From positions 589,028 to 644,304 of the forward strand of contig WELA01010735.1 in assembly GCA_009602735.1 (NCBI GenBank): a DNA stretch of 55,277 nt, given 5' to 3'. The DNA is from Mesotaenium endlicherianum (Eukaryota > Streptophyta > Zygnematophyceae > Zygnematales > Mesotaeniaceae). Position 1 is the stretch's first letter; the number at the start of each line of letters is the position of its first letter. The notes beneath the pieces are model-generated. The model searched no databases. It had not been told where the DNA came from and worked only from the letters and a program-made list of their open reading frames with translations. Below, piece after piece: positions 34,928-45,876 of the stretch. A program made the position numbers and the translations under genes.

Positions 34928-36603
34928 ATGGTTCCCACCACACAAAAGGAGGACAGAAAGCGCAAGGCAGAAGATGCCAGGAGGACAATGGAGCAATACC
35001 AGAAGGAGCTGGCGGCGACGTCCCTCACCACGAGAGAACAAGAAAGGGTCCGCAGACAACAAGAGGCGGTAGAAGAGGCACAGAGGAAGAAGGATCAGGA
35101 AGCGGAAAACCTCAGGAAAGCTGAGGAGGCGAGACGGAAGAAACAACAAGAAGAAGCGGCAGCGGCAGAGGAGGAGAGAAGGAAAAAGGCTGAAGCGGAC
35201 AGGCAGAAGAGCTTGGCCACTTACAGGTATACTGTGGTGGGTGGCCAAAACTTTGTTAACCTGAAGGAAGCATTGCTGGCAGCCCAGGAGATCAACAAGC
35301 TGGAACGGACAACACTGCTACACAAGGTAGGGACTGCAACACTGGATAGGTACATTGAGACACACACTGGTGTGGTCCTCTACGAGGATTATGCCAAGAT
35401 GGTGGGCTATACGGCAGAGCAGGCCCGGTACCTTGCAGATGATTCAGAAGACAAGCGGGTCTCCATACCAGGAATAGTGGGAGATCAGAGACTCATCCAG
35501 ATGGTGAGCATGCGGCCCGATAGCTTTAAGGATATGGTATTCTACCTCACACTATTGCCAGCTTGCAATGAAGTTGAGAGAAGGAGCTGGGAGTACTTGG
35601 CCAAAGAAGCGGGACAGCAGATGTTCCTCCCCACTGGTTCCCATGTAAGCTGAGAAAAGCTGAGCATGGACCCCAGTACTACCAGCAGCCAACAGACTGG
35701 AGGTGGATGACGGTCACAAACAAAAAGCAAGAGTGTGACCAAGCCCAACCAGACGATTTCCACTATGGCCTAGACGGCTACCTCATCCTACCACCTCACA
35801 TTGCCCCTTGGGACCCAAGGCTGAATGGCTGCCTGAGAAATATGAATGCAGAGACCAAAGAGCACAGGAGGAGGGGGAGAGACTACTTCTCTAAGGGAAA
35901 GCATGCCTTTGTCAAATGGGCAAAGAATGCAAGCCGGATAGATATCAGCAGGCTGAAAGCCAAGCAACCTCCAGCGCGCCCTAAGAAAGGGAGATCAGTA
36001 GACTACTCCATGTCTACCAAAGAGCAGGACGACTTAGTTGACGAGACTCCTACTGTCAGAGAGGAGGAGGATAAGGGGGATGAGGAAGAAGAACAAGGCA
36101 GAAGAGAAGCATCAGGAGCTGGTACTCAGGAGACCCAGGGGCAGGCAGGGGCACTTCCTAAGGAACCAAGATAAGGTATATGGAACGTGATCCCCGTCAT
36201 GGAGGCAACTGGACCCCGCACTCGCTCCCCCACTCCACATGCCCAAGCAAGGGAAGAAGTTGATCTGACTGTACTGGGCAGCAGACACAGGCAGAAATCC
36301 CTAGAGGACAGGGGTTTCAGAAGAGGGATACGCGGGGTGGCCAGAGGTATGCCGGCCTCCCCCTTCGCTCAGGGACATGTACCTCTTGCCAATGTATTTC
36401 AGCATCCTACTGGAATGCCTGTCTATGTGGGGATCAACACCCAAGTGGGTGAAGAGCAGGCTACAATCCTTCGTTCTCCTCAAGGTCCAACTTTAGAACA
36501 AACGAGGTTCTTTAGAAGGCCAGTTGACAGACCTAGAGGGCAGTCCAGATCTAGGTCCGGATCTCCGTCACCGGATCCTAAAGCCCCAGGAACAACCCCC
36601 TAA
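34928..36603 (+). pseudogene. ORF3 of element C, accessory protein of unknown function
   Basis: A third gene between pol and the 3' LTR, in three frames that align with the other copy (39917-48198). Residues 1-100 are a charged coiled coil rich in Lys, Glu, Arg and Ala. A conserved core follows: YRYTVVGGQNFVNLKEALLA, VVLYEDYAKMVGYTAEQARY, RVSIPGIVGDQ, NEVERRSWEYLA, then (after a one-base shift near 35640) PTDWRWMT, LPPHIAPWDPRL and RDYFSKGKHAFVKWA. An acidic run (EEEDKGDEEEEQ) leads to a stop at about 36174. The last frame (36187-36603) has GHVPLANVFQHPTGMPVYV and an Arg/Ser tail (QSRSRSGSPSPDP). I see no signal peptide, membrane helix or known catalytic motif, so it is not an obvious envelope gene. 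I do not recognise the family. Confidence 0.75.
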
Positions 36604-36702
36604 GGTGACAGGCTGAAAAGGCAGTCAGTGGGGGAGGCTGGTCAGGTTCAGGTCCCTTATTTAAGACTTTTGCAGTTAAACGTTGTCGGGGCGACAACAA
36701 GT

Positions 36703-36716
36703 TAAGTTGGAGGGAT
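36703..36716 (+). other. polypurine tract of element C
   Basis: AAGTTGGAGGGAT directly precedes the 3' LTR and would prime plus-strand DNA synthesis. Confidence 0.8.
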
Positions 36717-37429
36717 TGTAATGAATCAGTATAAGTAGATATATAATATTCATTTAAATGTAATACTAATTTATGTTCGGCCTACTGAACTCTAGTTGAT
36801 AATCTGTCTGCTGGACTTTATATTTAGTATCAGTTTAATGACTCAGCCGGGCGCAGCAGGCTGAAGTCAGCTTAAGTCAGCTTGCTGATACATTCTTTGA
36901 CAGCCAGCTGACTTCCGTACTCGGTAGCAGCGAAATGCCTCGATATGCATCTAAGTATGATATGCTAGATGAATGGCCAGATGACATCCCTATGATGGAT
37001 GGCGATTCGGGATGATGGGAGATGGCGGTGGATTTGGTTAACCCTACCAACGTGGTTAACTCCCGGGTAGGCGGTGCCATCGCACTGGCCGTTGAACAGT
37101 AAACTCATTCCATGTATATATGCTAGGCATTGCTCTCGAGTTCGGCATTCGGAAACGAGGCCAACTCTCTTGTACAGCTAACTGAGAGAGATCTAAATCC
37201 AAGGCGAGAAGCCATTGATAAGCACTGTTTTCCAACTTTGCTTATGTATGAGTTTACTGATTGCATTATTGATGCTAGTTTACTTGCATTTGACTTACGA
37301 GTATTATTCACTGCTAGTGTGTTGTCCTTTGCTGTTAAATCAATTAACGAAAATTCCATAAAGATTACTTGTTGATATAAAGATCTTTATTAATTGTTAA
37401 TCGCCTATTTGGTAAGTCGATTCATTTCA
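36717..37429 (+). repeat. 3' LTR of element C block
   Basis: TGTAATGAATCA..GATTCATTTCA, 713 bp. It differs from the LTR at 28727 by many substitutions and small gaps, including loss of about 6 bp (GAGGTC region near 37042). It is followed at once by CTTGGGTTGGCTAAC, the RT sequence of element A. Confidence 0.87.
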
Positions 37430-39575
37430 CTTGGGTTGGCTAACTACTATAGGAGATTTATTGAAAATTATTCTACGAAGGCCAATAAACTGACTGACCT
37501 TACCAAGAAAAACATAGGGTATGTGTGGAGGGAAGAGCAGCAGGCTGCCTTCCAGACTCTTAAAGATGCTCTTTTTTCTGCCCTAGTGCTAGCCGTATAT
37601 GACCTAGCAAACCTGTGCAGGTGGTTACTGATGCTTTTGACTTTGCCATGGGTGCTATTTTGTTGCAGCCTGCTGACAAAACCACAAAGGATGGTAAGGG
37701 AAAGCAGGAGTGGCATCCTGTGTTGTATGAGTCTATGAAATTTAATCCAGCTGAGATGAATTACTCTGTGCATGATAAAGAGCTACTAGCAATCATCCAT
37801 GTGCTCAAACAGTGGAGAGCATACTTACATGGTAAAGCGTTTAAGGTGATTACAGATCATCTAGCTCTTACTCACTTTCAGAAGAAGTCTAAGCTGTCGA
37901 GGATGGAGAACCGCTGGAGCCAGATGGTGGAGCAGTTTGAAGTCCAGATTGACTACAAATCAAGGGAGTTAAACCTTGCTGATGCACTCTCTAGAAGACC
38001 TGACTTGCAAGAAAGGAACTTTAGTCAGCATGCTGTAGATAAAGTCCTTTGTGCACTCACTTCACTAAAGGTGAATTCCTTGAACAACTTAGGAAAGCCT
38101 ACCTTTCTGACCCAGAATTTGAGCAAAGCCCTACTGATGGCGTGTGTCCTGCTACTGCATTTGGGTATAGACATAAGGGTGGGGTCTGGGTGACTGAAAG
38201 CACTTCAGGCAGGCTGAAGCACGTCATTCCTCGTAAGTTGAAAATAAGGTCCCTTTTACTAAGTCAAGCACATGACAGTGTACTGGGTGGGCATTTGGGG
38301 CAGGCCAAAACTGTTTGCAAACTGGCAAAACATTATCATTGGGCGGGATTACCTAGGGAGGTCGTACAATATGTTAAGTCCTGTGACCAGTGCCAAAGGA
38401 ATTAGTCTAGGCACACACCATCAGGGGGCCTCTTACAACCGCTGCCCATTTCAGCTGGCCGCTGGGAAACAATATCCATGGACTGGGTGGTAACACTACC
38501 AAGAACTGCCAATGGGCATGATTCGATACTGGTAGTATTGGATATATTGACAAAAATGGTCATGTTCATCCCCACAACTGTCAAAGTAACTGCACTCGAA
38601 ACAGCGAGACAGTTCTACAACCATGTAGTATGCCAACATGGGCTACTCTCTAATATCATCTCAGACAGAGACTCAAACTTTACCTCTAAGTTCTGGAGAG
38701 CTTTAATGGGGTTAATGGGAGTCAAACAACTGCTCAGCACAGCAAACCACCCTCAGACTGATGGGCAGACTGAAAGAACTAACCGAGTTCTGCAAGAGGT
38801 ACTGAGAGCATATATTAACCAAAAACAAGATAATTGGGATGACCTGTTATCTCAAATTCAATTTGCGATCATCAGTGCGGGGCACGCGTCAACGGGCAAG
38901 ACTCCTTTTGAACTCAGCCTGGGTAGAGTCCCGAAGTCTCCTCTAGATGTACTGGGGGAGTCTTTAACTCACCCTGAAGGGATTGACAATTCGGTCTCTG
39001 TCCAGTTAACACAGGATTTTGCTGACACCGTGTCAGGACTCCAATAGAACTTGCACAAAGCCCAGGCAAACCAACAAAAATACGCTAATCAGCATTGTCG
39101 TGAACCGATATTTACTAAGGGCGATTTGGTCAAACTGCATTCTCAGCACCTGTACCTACCTGGTGTGGTCAAGAAAGAGCTTGGTCCTGTCTGTGTCGGT
39201 CCATATTTGGTGGTGCGCCGTGTCGGTTAGAATGCTTACAAAGCGAACATGTCAGTAAAATATAAGGGCCACCCGGTCTTTAATGTCTCCTTCCTGGAAC
39301 CATACATCAAAGGTGACACACTGTTCACAGGTCGGTCACTTGTCCAGCCGGGACCGGTCCTTGCTGTCCGGGATGGTGACCTTAAAGAATATGAGGTCGA
39401 GGAGATATTAGACGCTCGCTCTGTCCGTCGCTCATCTAAATATGCCATGAAGTACCTGGTCAGATGGAAGGGTTATGACGCCTCTGGAGACACTTGAGAA
39501 TTTAAAGACCAGCTGACCAATGCCAAAGGGGCGTTGAAACGGTTCCACCTTTGGGCGGCTGACACCCCTCCCTAA
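37430..39575 (+). pseudogene. pol: Pol of element A, 3' portion (RT end, RNase H, integrase, chromodomain-like)
   Basis: The frame begins in the RT connection ([18 protein letters not shown]) and repeats material already present at 26772-28726. A deletion near 37600 shifts the frame. RNase H follows ([36 protein letters not shown]). The zinc region CDQCQRN ends in a stop (AAG to TAG, 38403). The integrase core is open at 38478-39047: MDWVVTLPRTANGHDS, ISDRDSNFTSKFW, HPQTDGQTERTNRVLQEVL, with the DDE residues present. A Gln-to-TAG stop follows. The end carries a chromodomain-like YEVEEILDARSVRRSSKYAM and KGYDASGDT, a Trp-to-TGA stop and HLWAADTPP. Confidence 0.85.
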
Positions 39576-39916
39576 CTGTCATTTCAGTGGCCATGGACAG
39601 GTGACAGGAGGTCCTGTCTCCATATAAGTCGGAGTGGAATGTGACAGTTAGTGACAAATAGTGACAGTTGTGACAGGGAGCCCACCTTAAAATTAAGTTG
39701 GAGGGAGTGTGTTCCGTTTCGAGATCAGCCACTTTACACACTCAACCTGCGCTCATACTCACTTTTTCATCTCTAACTCAATTCTCTCTTATACTCACTC
39801 ACACAAGGTACTACACACTAAGGACTCTCCCTATCACGTTCTTCTTAACCACGGGCACTCAGTAGCGGCAAAGTATCATGACTCCACTGACTGCATTATG
39901 TTTATGATTGAGCAAG
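39576..39916 (+). other. pol-ORF3 spacer of element A with an internal polypurine tract
   Basis: Non-coding. It contains several GTGACAGTT motifs (39634-39675) and TTAAGTTGGAGGGA at 39693-39706. That is the same sequence that precedes the true 3' LTRs (36703, 48262), here followed by GTGTGTTCC instead of TGTAATG. Confidence 0.6.
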
Positions 39917-40464
39917 ATGACCCAGAAGTCGGAACTTAAGAGGAAGAGAAGAGCGGAAGAGGCACATGCAGAATACTTGCAATTCCGTGGCGTCATCGAA
40001 TCTTCCTCCATCTCCGCTCGGGAATCACAACGACTCCAACAACAGCGGGAGGCACAAAAGAAGAAAAAGGAGGAGGAGCAAGCCAGGCTGAGGCAGGAAG
40101 AACTGGACAGAAAAGCTGCAGAAGAGGCCAAGAAGGCGGAAGAGGAGAGGCAAGCCAAGGAGAGGCGGAAGCAGCAGGCTGAAGAAGAAGAACAGAGGAG
40201 AATCAGCAGCTACCGCTACTCAGTAATGGGCAAGGGCTTTGATCTACTGGAGGAGACCTTCAAGTATGCCCAGAGAAGTCGCAGTGAGGCACAGCAGGAC
40301 ATCCTGCAGAGGGAAGGGGAGACATCAGAAGACTTTGACAAGTATATCGAGGTCAGCTCAAGAGTGCTTCTTTACTACGATTATGCCAGGATGGTAGGGT
40401 AAACAGTCAGAGAGGCCAAGGCAATGGCCCAAATGAATGAGACAAGAGCTGTATCGATCCCAGG
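39917..40464 (+). pseudogene. ORF3 of element A, N-terminal segment
   Basis: This starts at ATG 39917 (MTQKSELKRKRRAEEAHAEY), aligned with the ORF3 start of element C. The first 95 residues are a Lys/Glu/Arg-rich coiled coil. The conserved core begins SSYRYSVMGKGFDLLEETF and YYDYARMVG. There a Tyr codon has become TAA (about 40400), after which the frame continues to AVSIPG. The LTR of element E is inserted at this point (TSD CCAGG). The rest is at 46608 onward. Compared with element C, the coiled coil is diverged but keeps charge and length, and the core is clearly homologous. Confidence 0.75.
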
Positions 40465-41208
40465 TGTAAGGTCATAAGTTTATAAAGTGCATTTTTGAGT
40501 TTCATGAAAGTATGTTTTGATTGTATAGTAGTGTAGAGTGCATGTTTGTGGTCATTTTGATATAAAGTTCATCGAATTTGGTCAAGTATTGAGAGAGTTA
40601 TGGATTTCCGAAGTTTAATTAGTTTTGAGGTCGGTTGACGACTGTCCTTAATTCGCGGTGAGCGCGACCGTCGGATTGACCGACAGCGTCGAGCGATCTG
40701 GCCCGTTAGAATGAACTCGAACCTTCACGTAAGTTCGGCTGACGCGGAGTGCCGACTAGGTCGATTTACCTAGAAGTTTCGGTTTAGCCTAGCGCGTCTA
40801 AGATAGAATATTCTAGTAATGTCGATGCATGTATATGGACGTCAATTCGGCCCGACACGTCAGATTAGACTGATCTGGCTTACTCACGAATATTCTGGAA
40901 GGGACGATTTGACGAACACTTAGGAAAATCCGTAGCTTCCTCCTAGGGAGGAGCACTTAGGCAGAAAATTATAAATAGGCATAACTTCTTTGTTTCTTAT
41001 CAGTTTTCACTTCTGTAAATTTCTACGGGTTTGTAATGACAAGGCCTTTCATCCTACATCATTTGTGAGCAGTTTCCTGCTACTCAAAATGTTGAGTAAT
41101 TTTCCTAAGCTTTGTTAGTGATATGCCGCTGCACTCTCTAGTATGATGGCAACTAGTTCCTTTCCTCGTGAGTCACTACGCTTCCACTAGGGCACTCTGC
41201 CCCTTTCA
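40465..41208 (+). repeat. 5' LTR of element E
   Basis: TGTAAGGTCATA..GCCCCTTTCA, 744 bp, with a TATAAATA box at 40970-40977. Confidence 0.95.
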
Positions 41209-41210
41209 TC

Positions 41211-41222
41211 TGGTATCGGAGC
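41211..41222 (+). other. primer binding site of element E
   Basis: TGGTATCGGAGC, two bases after the LTR, complementary to initiator tRNA-Met. Confidence 0.88.
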
Positions 41223-41245
41223 AGGGCTAGTTTGCATATTATATT

Positions 41246-42277
41246 ATGGAGTCGCAGCCGGCAGCTGGAGGAGGCGAACATGTCGAGCATGTTGAGCGCG
41301 CGGGGCAGCAGGCAGCACCAACAATGACCAGAGAGCAACAAGAGATGCAGGCGATGCTAAGGCAAATGGCAAATGCAATTGGAGGAGAAGTCTACACCCA
41401 GTTTCAACAAAATATGCGCGCGGAGGTGGAGAGAATGGTGCGAGTTGTTATGGGGAACGCCGCTTCGACGAGTTCGGCACCTGCACCTGTTGTACCACCG
41501 ATTCATGTTAACCCAGTGGTGCAACCAGTTATTCCACCCGCATCAGGAGTGCGTGCGCCTAAGCCTGAAGTTTATACTGGAGAGCGTGGATCGCCGCCTG
41601 TTCATCAATGGATTTTTGGAGTGAAGAAGTTTATGGAGTATTCTGCGCTCACGCCCGACAGGCAAGTCGCCTTTGTCATAACTTTGCTGCAGAAGAGTGC
41701 TGGAGCTTGGTATGAACGAGAAGAGCAGCTGTCTGGAGTTCCTGCTACTGTTGATCAGCTATTTGAAGGCTTGAAGAGGCAATTTCAACCTATTGCACCC
41801 GAGGCTACCGCTCGAGATCTATTGGTGCGCCTTCGTCAACGAGCAAGCGTTCAAGAGTATGTATCGCGCTTCAACGAGCTGGTGCTTCAATGTCCATCCA
41901 TGCACGAGTCGGAGATGATGGACAAGTTCAAGAGGGGACTCAAGCCAACTGTGGCCAAGGAAGTGGCGCTCAAGGACCCTACCAGTCTTGGAGAAATGAT
42001 GGCATTGGCAACAAGGGTCGACGCTGTGGAGTATAGTCAGAGGCAGTGGGGCAGCCACAACTTTGGAGGATATCGACACTTTGGATCTCAAGCGCCAAGC
42101 ACGAGTGTTCAAGGTCCAGTACCCATGGAGTTGGGACTTGTGCAGTACCAGCGCAGGCAGCAGAATTTCAAGCCGAGAGGACCGTGCTATAGTTGCGGCA
42201 AGCTTGGACATCTGGCTCGAGACTGTCATGTGAAGGCGAAGCAACCTCAACAGCAGGAAAAAGGAGGACGCCAGTAA
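41246..42277 (+). CDS. gag: Gag of element E, 343 aa, intact
   Basis: Structural particle protein. Residues 1-110 contain a helical Gln/Glu-rich part and a Pro-rich linker ([18 protein letters not shown]). A typical retrotransposon-gag capsid domain lies at about 115-270 ([67 protein letters not shown]). One zinc knuckle, [14 protein letters not shown], lies at about 314-327 for RNA packaging. The frame overlaps pol, which lies in the -1 frame, so a -1 ribosomal frameshift or another recoding event is needed to make Gag-Pol. Confidence 0.95.
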   Translation: MESQPAAGGGEHVEHVERAGQQAAPTMTREQQEMQAMLRQMANAIGGEVYTQFQQNMRAEVERMVRVVMGNAASTSSAPAPVVPPIHVNPVVQPVIPPASGVRAPKPEVYTGERGSPPVHQWIFGVKKFMEYSALTPDRQVAFVITLLQKSAGAWYEREEQLSGVPATVDQLFEGLKRQFQPIAPEATARDLLVRLRQRASVQEYVSRFNELVLQCPSMHESEMMDKFKRGLKPTVAKEVALKDPTSLGEMMALATRVDAVEYSQRQWGSHNFGGYRHFGSQAPSTSVQGPVPMELGLVQYQRRQQNFKPRGPCYSCGKLGHLARDCHVKAKQPQQQEKGGRQ

Positions 42278-45200
42278 GTCGTTCTGGGGTGTCTACTGGC
42301 GTGAAGACGAGAACTCACAAGGAGGTTATCCCCAGGAGCCTGCCGAGAAGCAAAGGACGAGACGTTGACAAGCCTATCATCGTGGAAGGAGTGGTCGACG
42401 GCAACAATGCGAAGTGTATGGTCGACAGTGGCGCAAGTGCAAACTTTGTGCACAAGAAGCTGGTGAAAGAGTGGCGAGTCCCTGTGCAGAAGCATTATGA
42501 GCCTAAGGAGGCAATTTTGGCAAATGGGCAGAGACTCAAGTGTGGTGCACCTACGGAAGCTATTCACGTGGAAGTAGCGGGGCACCGGAGTAAGGAAGTT
42601 ATGGAGCAGGCAGAGTTGGGTCACCATGAGGTGATATTGGGCCGACCATGGCTAAGGAAAGCCAACCCTCAAGTGCACTGGAGCACAGGACAAGTGAAAG
42701 TCCAAGGGCGTGATGGTCGAATGGAGACAGCGAAACAGGTGGAGGTAGATACGACCACAAGTAACTGTCTTCTGTCGAGCCTGCAAGTTAAGAAGCTATG
42801 CAGGGCGAATCAGGTGAAGGAGATGTACCTTGTTTCGGTGGCCCTGGCCAGGTCATCAGATGGAGCAAGCGTGAATCCTAACAGCCTGGGCGAATGTACA
42901 TCGCCGGAGGAGCAAGTAGTGGTGTCTGATCCCCTTGCTCAGAAGGAGCAGAGCCCAACTGCTCAAGAGAAGAAGCCTGCTGAGATGCCTGCCCAAATTA
43001 AGGCGCTGTTGGAGGAGTTCAAGTGCGTGTTTCCTGAGGAACTACCTACAGGATTACCTCCACAGAGAGCTATGGAGCACAAGATTGAGTTGGAACCAGG
43101 GAGCAAGCCACCAGTGAGACCCGCCTATCGACAATCGTTTGCGGAGTTGGATGAGTTAAAGAAGCAACTGACGGAGTTATTGGAGAAGGGATTCATCCGA
43201 CCCAGCGAGTCTCCATTTGCAGCGCCAGTCTTATTTGTGAAGAAGAAGGATGGGACTATGAGGATGTGTGTCGACTACCGGGCACTCAACAAGGTCACCA
43301 TCAAGAACAGGTACCCACTTCCACGAGTGGACGAGTTGATTGACAGGCTTGTCGGGGCGAAGTATTTCTCGAAGATCGATTTGAGGAGTGGCTATCACCA
43401 GGTACGGATTGCGGAAGGAGACGTTCAGAAGACTGCTTTCAGAACTCGCTATGGTTTGTTCGAGTTCACAGTCATGCCTTTTGGATTGACTAATGCACCT
43501 GCTACATTCATGGGACTCATGAATAGTATCTTCAGACCCTACTTGGACCAGTTTGTGGTGGTATTTTTGGACGACATCCTGATCTATTCGAAGACCTTGG
43601 AGGAGCATGTGGGGCATCTGAGGAAGGTGTTGGAGGTCTTGAGAGATCAAAAGCTGTATGGGAAGATGAGCAAGTGCGACTTCTGTCTCAAGGAGGTCGA
43701 GTTTCTTGGACACATAGTGGGAGCTGAAGGAGTCAAGGTGGAGCAGAAGAAGGTGCAAGCAGTCAGAGATTGGCCGGTACCTGCTGATATTCATCAACTC
43801 AGGAGTTTCCTCGGCATGGCGAATTATTACCGACGTTTCATTGAAGGATTTGCCAAGGTGTGTGCACCGCTCACGGACATGTTGAAGAAGCAGGAGAAGT
43901 GGCTATGGGGTGACAAGGAGCAGCAAGCATTTGAGAAGATTAAGGAGCTGTTGACACAGGCACCTGTGTTGGCAATTGCCAGTCCAGAGCTTCCTTTCAC
44001 CATCATCACGGACGCATCAAACTTTGCAGTGGGAGCCATTCTTCTCCAGGACCAGGGCAAAGGATTGCAGCCTGTGGCATATGAGAGCAGGAAGTTGAGT
44101 CCTGCTGAGCAGAACTATGCAGCACACGAGCGGGAGATGTTGGCTATTATCCAGGCTTTGAGGATTTGGCGATGTTATGTGGACGGCCGGAAGGTGTTCA
44201 TCAAGACCGACCACAAGAGCTTGGAGAAGTTTATGACGCAGCCAACGTTGACACCAAGACAGGCAAGGTGGATGGAGTTTCTGCAACAGTTCGACCACAA
44301 GATTGAGTACTTACCTGGGAAGATCAACCCTGCAGACGCTTTATCCAGGAGGTGTGACCTTGCAGCTGTCTCAGTCATCAAGGAGAATATGGACTTCAAG
44401 GAGAAGCTTCAGAGAGGTTATGAGGAGGACCCAGAGTTTGCTGATGGTGGAGCAGCTGAGTCCAACTCGAGTATGCAGAAGAAGGACGGCATATGGTATT
44501 ATGGTGATTCCAAGAGAGTGGTGGTACCTGACATCAAGGAGCTACGAGACTTACTACTTGCGGAGCATCATGACTGCTTATATGCTGGACACTTTGGAAG
44601 CGAGAAGACGGCAAGCGTGCTGAAGCGGGAATATTACTGGAGAAATATGGACAAGGACATCGAGGAGTGGATCAGGAGTTGCGATGCGTGCCAGAGAAAC
44701 AAGACACCAAATCAAAAGAAGGGAGGTACATTGCGACCCCTGCCTATTCCAGAGTATCCTTGGGAGCAGATTGCTATGGACTTCATCACATCGTTACCAG
44801 TCAGTGGTCAAGGGCACGATGCAGTATGGGTAGTGTCTGACAGACTCAGCAAGATGGCTCACTTCATTCCCATGAAGGAGACTTCTACGGCAGCAGATGT
44901 GGCACGGCTATTCTTTGATCATATTTTTAGGCTACATGGGTTGCCGAAGGTGATTGTTTCAGATCGAGATCCAAGGTTTACTAGCAACTTTTGGCGGTCA
45001 TTGTTTACTTTGATGGGGACCAAGCTGAGTATGAGCACTTCCTATCACCCTCAGACAGATGGGCAGAGTGAGAGGCTCAACAGAACTCTGCAAGAGGTGC
45101 TCAGGAGTTTCACTATGGAAGACCCTTCAGAGTGGGACAAGAAGCTACCAGGGTTGGAGTTTGCCTACAACAACAGCATGCAGGGATCGACCAAGCAGTC

Positions 45201-45876
45201 ACCATTCGCTATGGTTTATGGGAGAGAAGTATATCATCCAGGGAACATCTTGTTGGAGAAGGCCAAGGAGACTCAGGTTCCTACTACACAAGCTTTTATG
45301 GAGCAGATGGCCAAGACTTGGGATATGGCGAAGACGTGTATTCGGAAGGCACAACAAGAGCAGGTCAAGCATGCTAACAAGCACAGGAGGGAAGTGACAT
45401 TCCAAGTGGGCGACAAAGTACTCTTGTCCACAGAGAACCTACCTTTCACAGGCAAGAGGAAACTGCGGGCACGGTTTACAGGTCCCTTTGAAGTGCTCAA
45501 GCAGGTGAATCTAGTGACCTACAAGTTGGAACTTCCTCCAGGATGGCGTATCCATGATGTGTTCCATGTCAGTTGTCTACGGCCATACGTTGACCCGAAT
45601 GAAGGACATCCAGGACGACTACCTACACCGCCACCACCGGTCGAGATCGATGATGTATTGGAGTATGAAGTGGAGGCGATTGTCGGCGATCGACGAGTCA
45701 AGCGAGGTCAACGATTTGTCCAAGAGTATCTGGTCAAGTGGAAAGGCTACCATGCGGACGACAACACTTGGGAGCCAGAGGCCAACTTGACTCATTGTAA
45801 GAGTAAGTTGAGACGTTATCTGCAGAATGCGTCGAGGACGTCGCATCTTGAGGAGGGGGATGATGTAAGGTCATAG
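42193..45876 (+). CDS. pol: Pol of element E: protease, RT, RNase H, integrase, chromodomain, intact
   Basis: A single 1227-codon frame, of which the first part overlaps gag. Protease: [15 protein letters not shown] (catalytic Asp about residue 78). [22 protein letters not shown] and [10 protein letters not shown] (about 459-468). RNase [14 protein letters not shown] (Asp about 607) and NPADALSRR. Integrase: zinc region HHDCLYAGH and [11 protein letters not shown] core [24 protein letters not shown] and [19 protein letters not shown]. The C-terminal barrel [14 protein letters not shown] is followed by [14 protein letters not shown] chromodomain at about 1155-1212 ([31 protein letters not shown]) makes this a chromovirus. 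The stop codon (45874-45876) lies 13 bases inside the 3' LTR, so the coding end overlaps PPT and LTR. Confidence 0.97.
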   Translation: MRQAWTSGSRLSCEGEATSTAGKRRTPVSRSGVSTGVKTRTHKEVIPRSLPRSKGRDVDKPIIVEGVVDGNNAKCMVDSGASANFVHKKLVKEWRVPVQKHYEPKEAILANGQRLKCGAPTEAIHVEVAGHRSKEVMEQAELGHHEVILGRPWLRKANPQVHWSTGQVKVQGRDGRMETAKQVEVDTTTSNCLLSSLQVKKLCRANQVKEMYLVSVALARSSDGASVNPNSLGECTSPEEQVVVSDPLAQKEQSPTAQEKKPAEMPAQIKALLEEFKCVFPEELPTGLPPQRAMEHKIELEPGSKPPVRPAYRQSFAELDELKKQLTELLEKGFIRPSESPFAAPVLFVKKKDGTMRMCVDYRALNKVTIKNRYPLPRVDELIDRLVGAKYFSKIDLRSGYHQVRIAEGDVQKTAFRTRYGLFEFTVMPFGLTNAPATFMGLMNSIFRPYLDQFVVVFLDDILIYSKTLEEHVGHLRKVLEVLRDQKLYGKMSKCDFCLKEVEFLGHIVGAEGVKVEQKKVQAVRDWPVPADIHQLRSFLGMANYYRRFIEGFAKVCAPLTDMLKKQEKWLWGDKEQQAFEKIKELLTQAPVLAIASPELPFTIITDASNFAVGAILLQDQGKGLQPVAYESRKLSPAEQNYAAHEREMLAIIQALRIWRCYVDGRKVFIKTDHKSLEKFMTQPTLTPRQARWMEFLQQFDHKIEYLPGKINPADALSRRCDLAAVSVIKENMDFKEKLQRGYEEDPEFADGGAAESNSSMQKKDGIWYYGDSKRVVVPDIKELRDLLLAEHHDCLYAGHFGSEKTASVLKREYYWRNMDKDIEEWIRSCDACQRNKTPNQKKGGTLRPLPIPEYPWEQIAMDFITSLPVSGQGHDAVWVVSDRLSKMAHFIPMKETSTAADVARLFFDHIFRLHGLPKVIVSDRDPRFTSNFWRSLFTLMGTKLSMSTSYHPQTDGQSERLNRTLQEVLRSFTMEDPSEWDKKLPGLEFAYNNSMQGSTKQSPFAMVYGREVYHPGNILLEKAKETQVPTTQAFMEQMAKTWDMAKTCIRKAQQEQVKHANKHRREVTFQVGDKVLLSTENLPFTGKRKLRARFTGPFEVLKQVNLVTYKLELPPGWRIHDVFHVSCLRPYVDPNEGHPGRLPTPPPPVEIDDVLEYEVEAIVGDRRVKRGQRFVQEYLVKWKGYHADDNTWEPEANLTHCKSKLRRYLQNASRTSHLEEGDDVRS
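45850..45860 (+). other. polypurine tract of element E
   Basis: GAGGAGGGGGA precedes the 3' LTR by three bases and is also coding sequence for the last residues of Pol. Confidence 0.85.

Larger units (their letters stand above)
28727..37429 (+). mobile_element. A-family element C with gag, pol and ORF3; no target duplication
   Basis: LTRs at 28727-29440 and 36717-37429 enclose gag, pol and ORF3. The left flank ends in GCTAC within integrase; the right flank begins CTTGG within RT. No 5-bp duplication exists, and the two LTRs belong to visibly different subfamilies. The block therefore looks like a recombinant, not a clean insertion. Confidence 0.8.

Noticed and set aside
34928..36603. ORF3 as an envelope gene
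   Set aside because: No signal peptide, membrane segment, fusion peptide or Cys pattern. The sequence is charged coiled coil and basic tail.
42247..45846. Several minus-strand frames inside element E pol
   Set aside because: They are shadows of the intact plus-strand polyprotein and have no domains.
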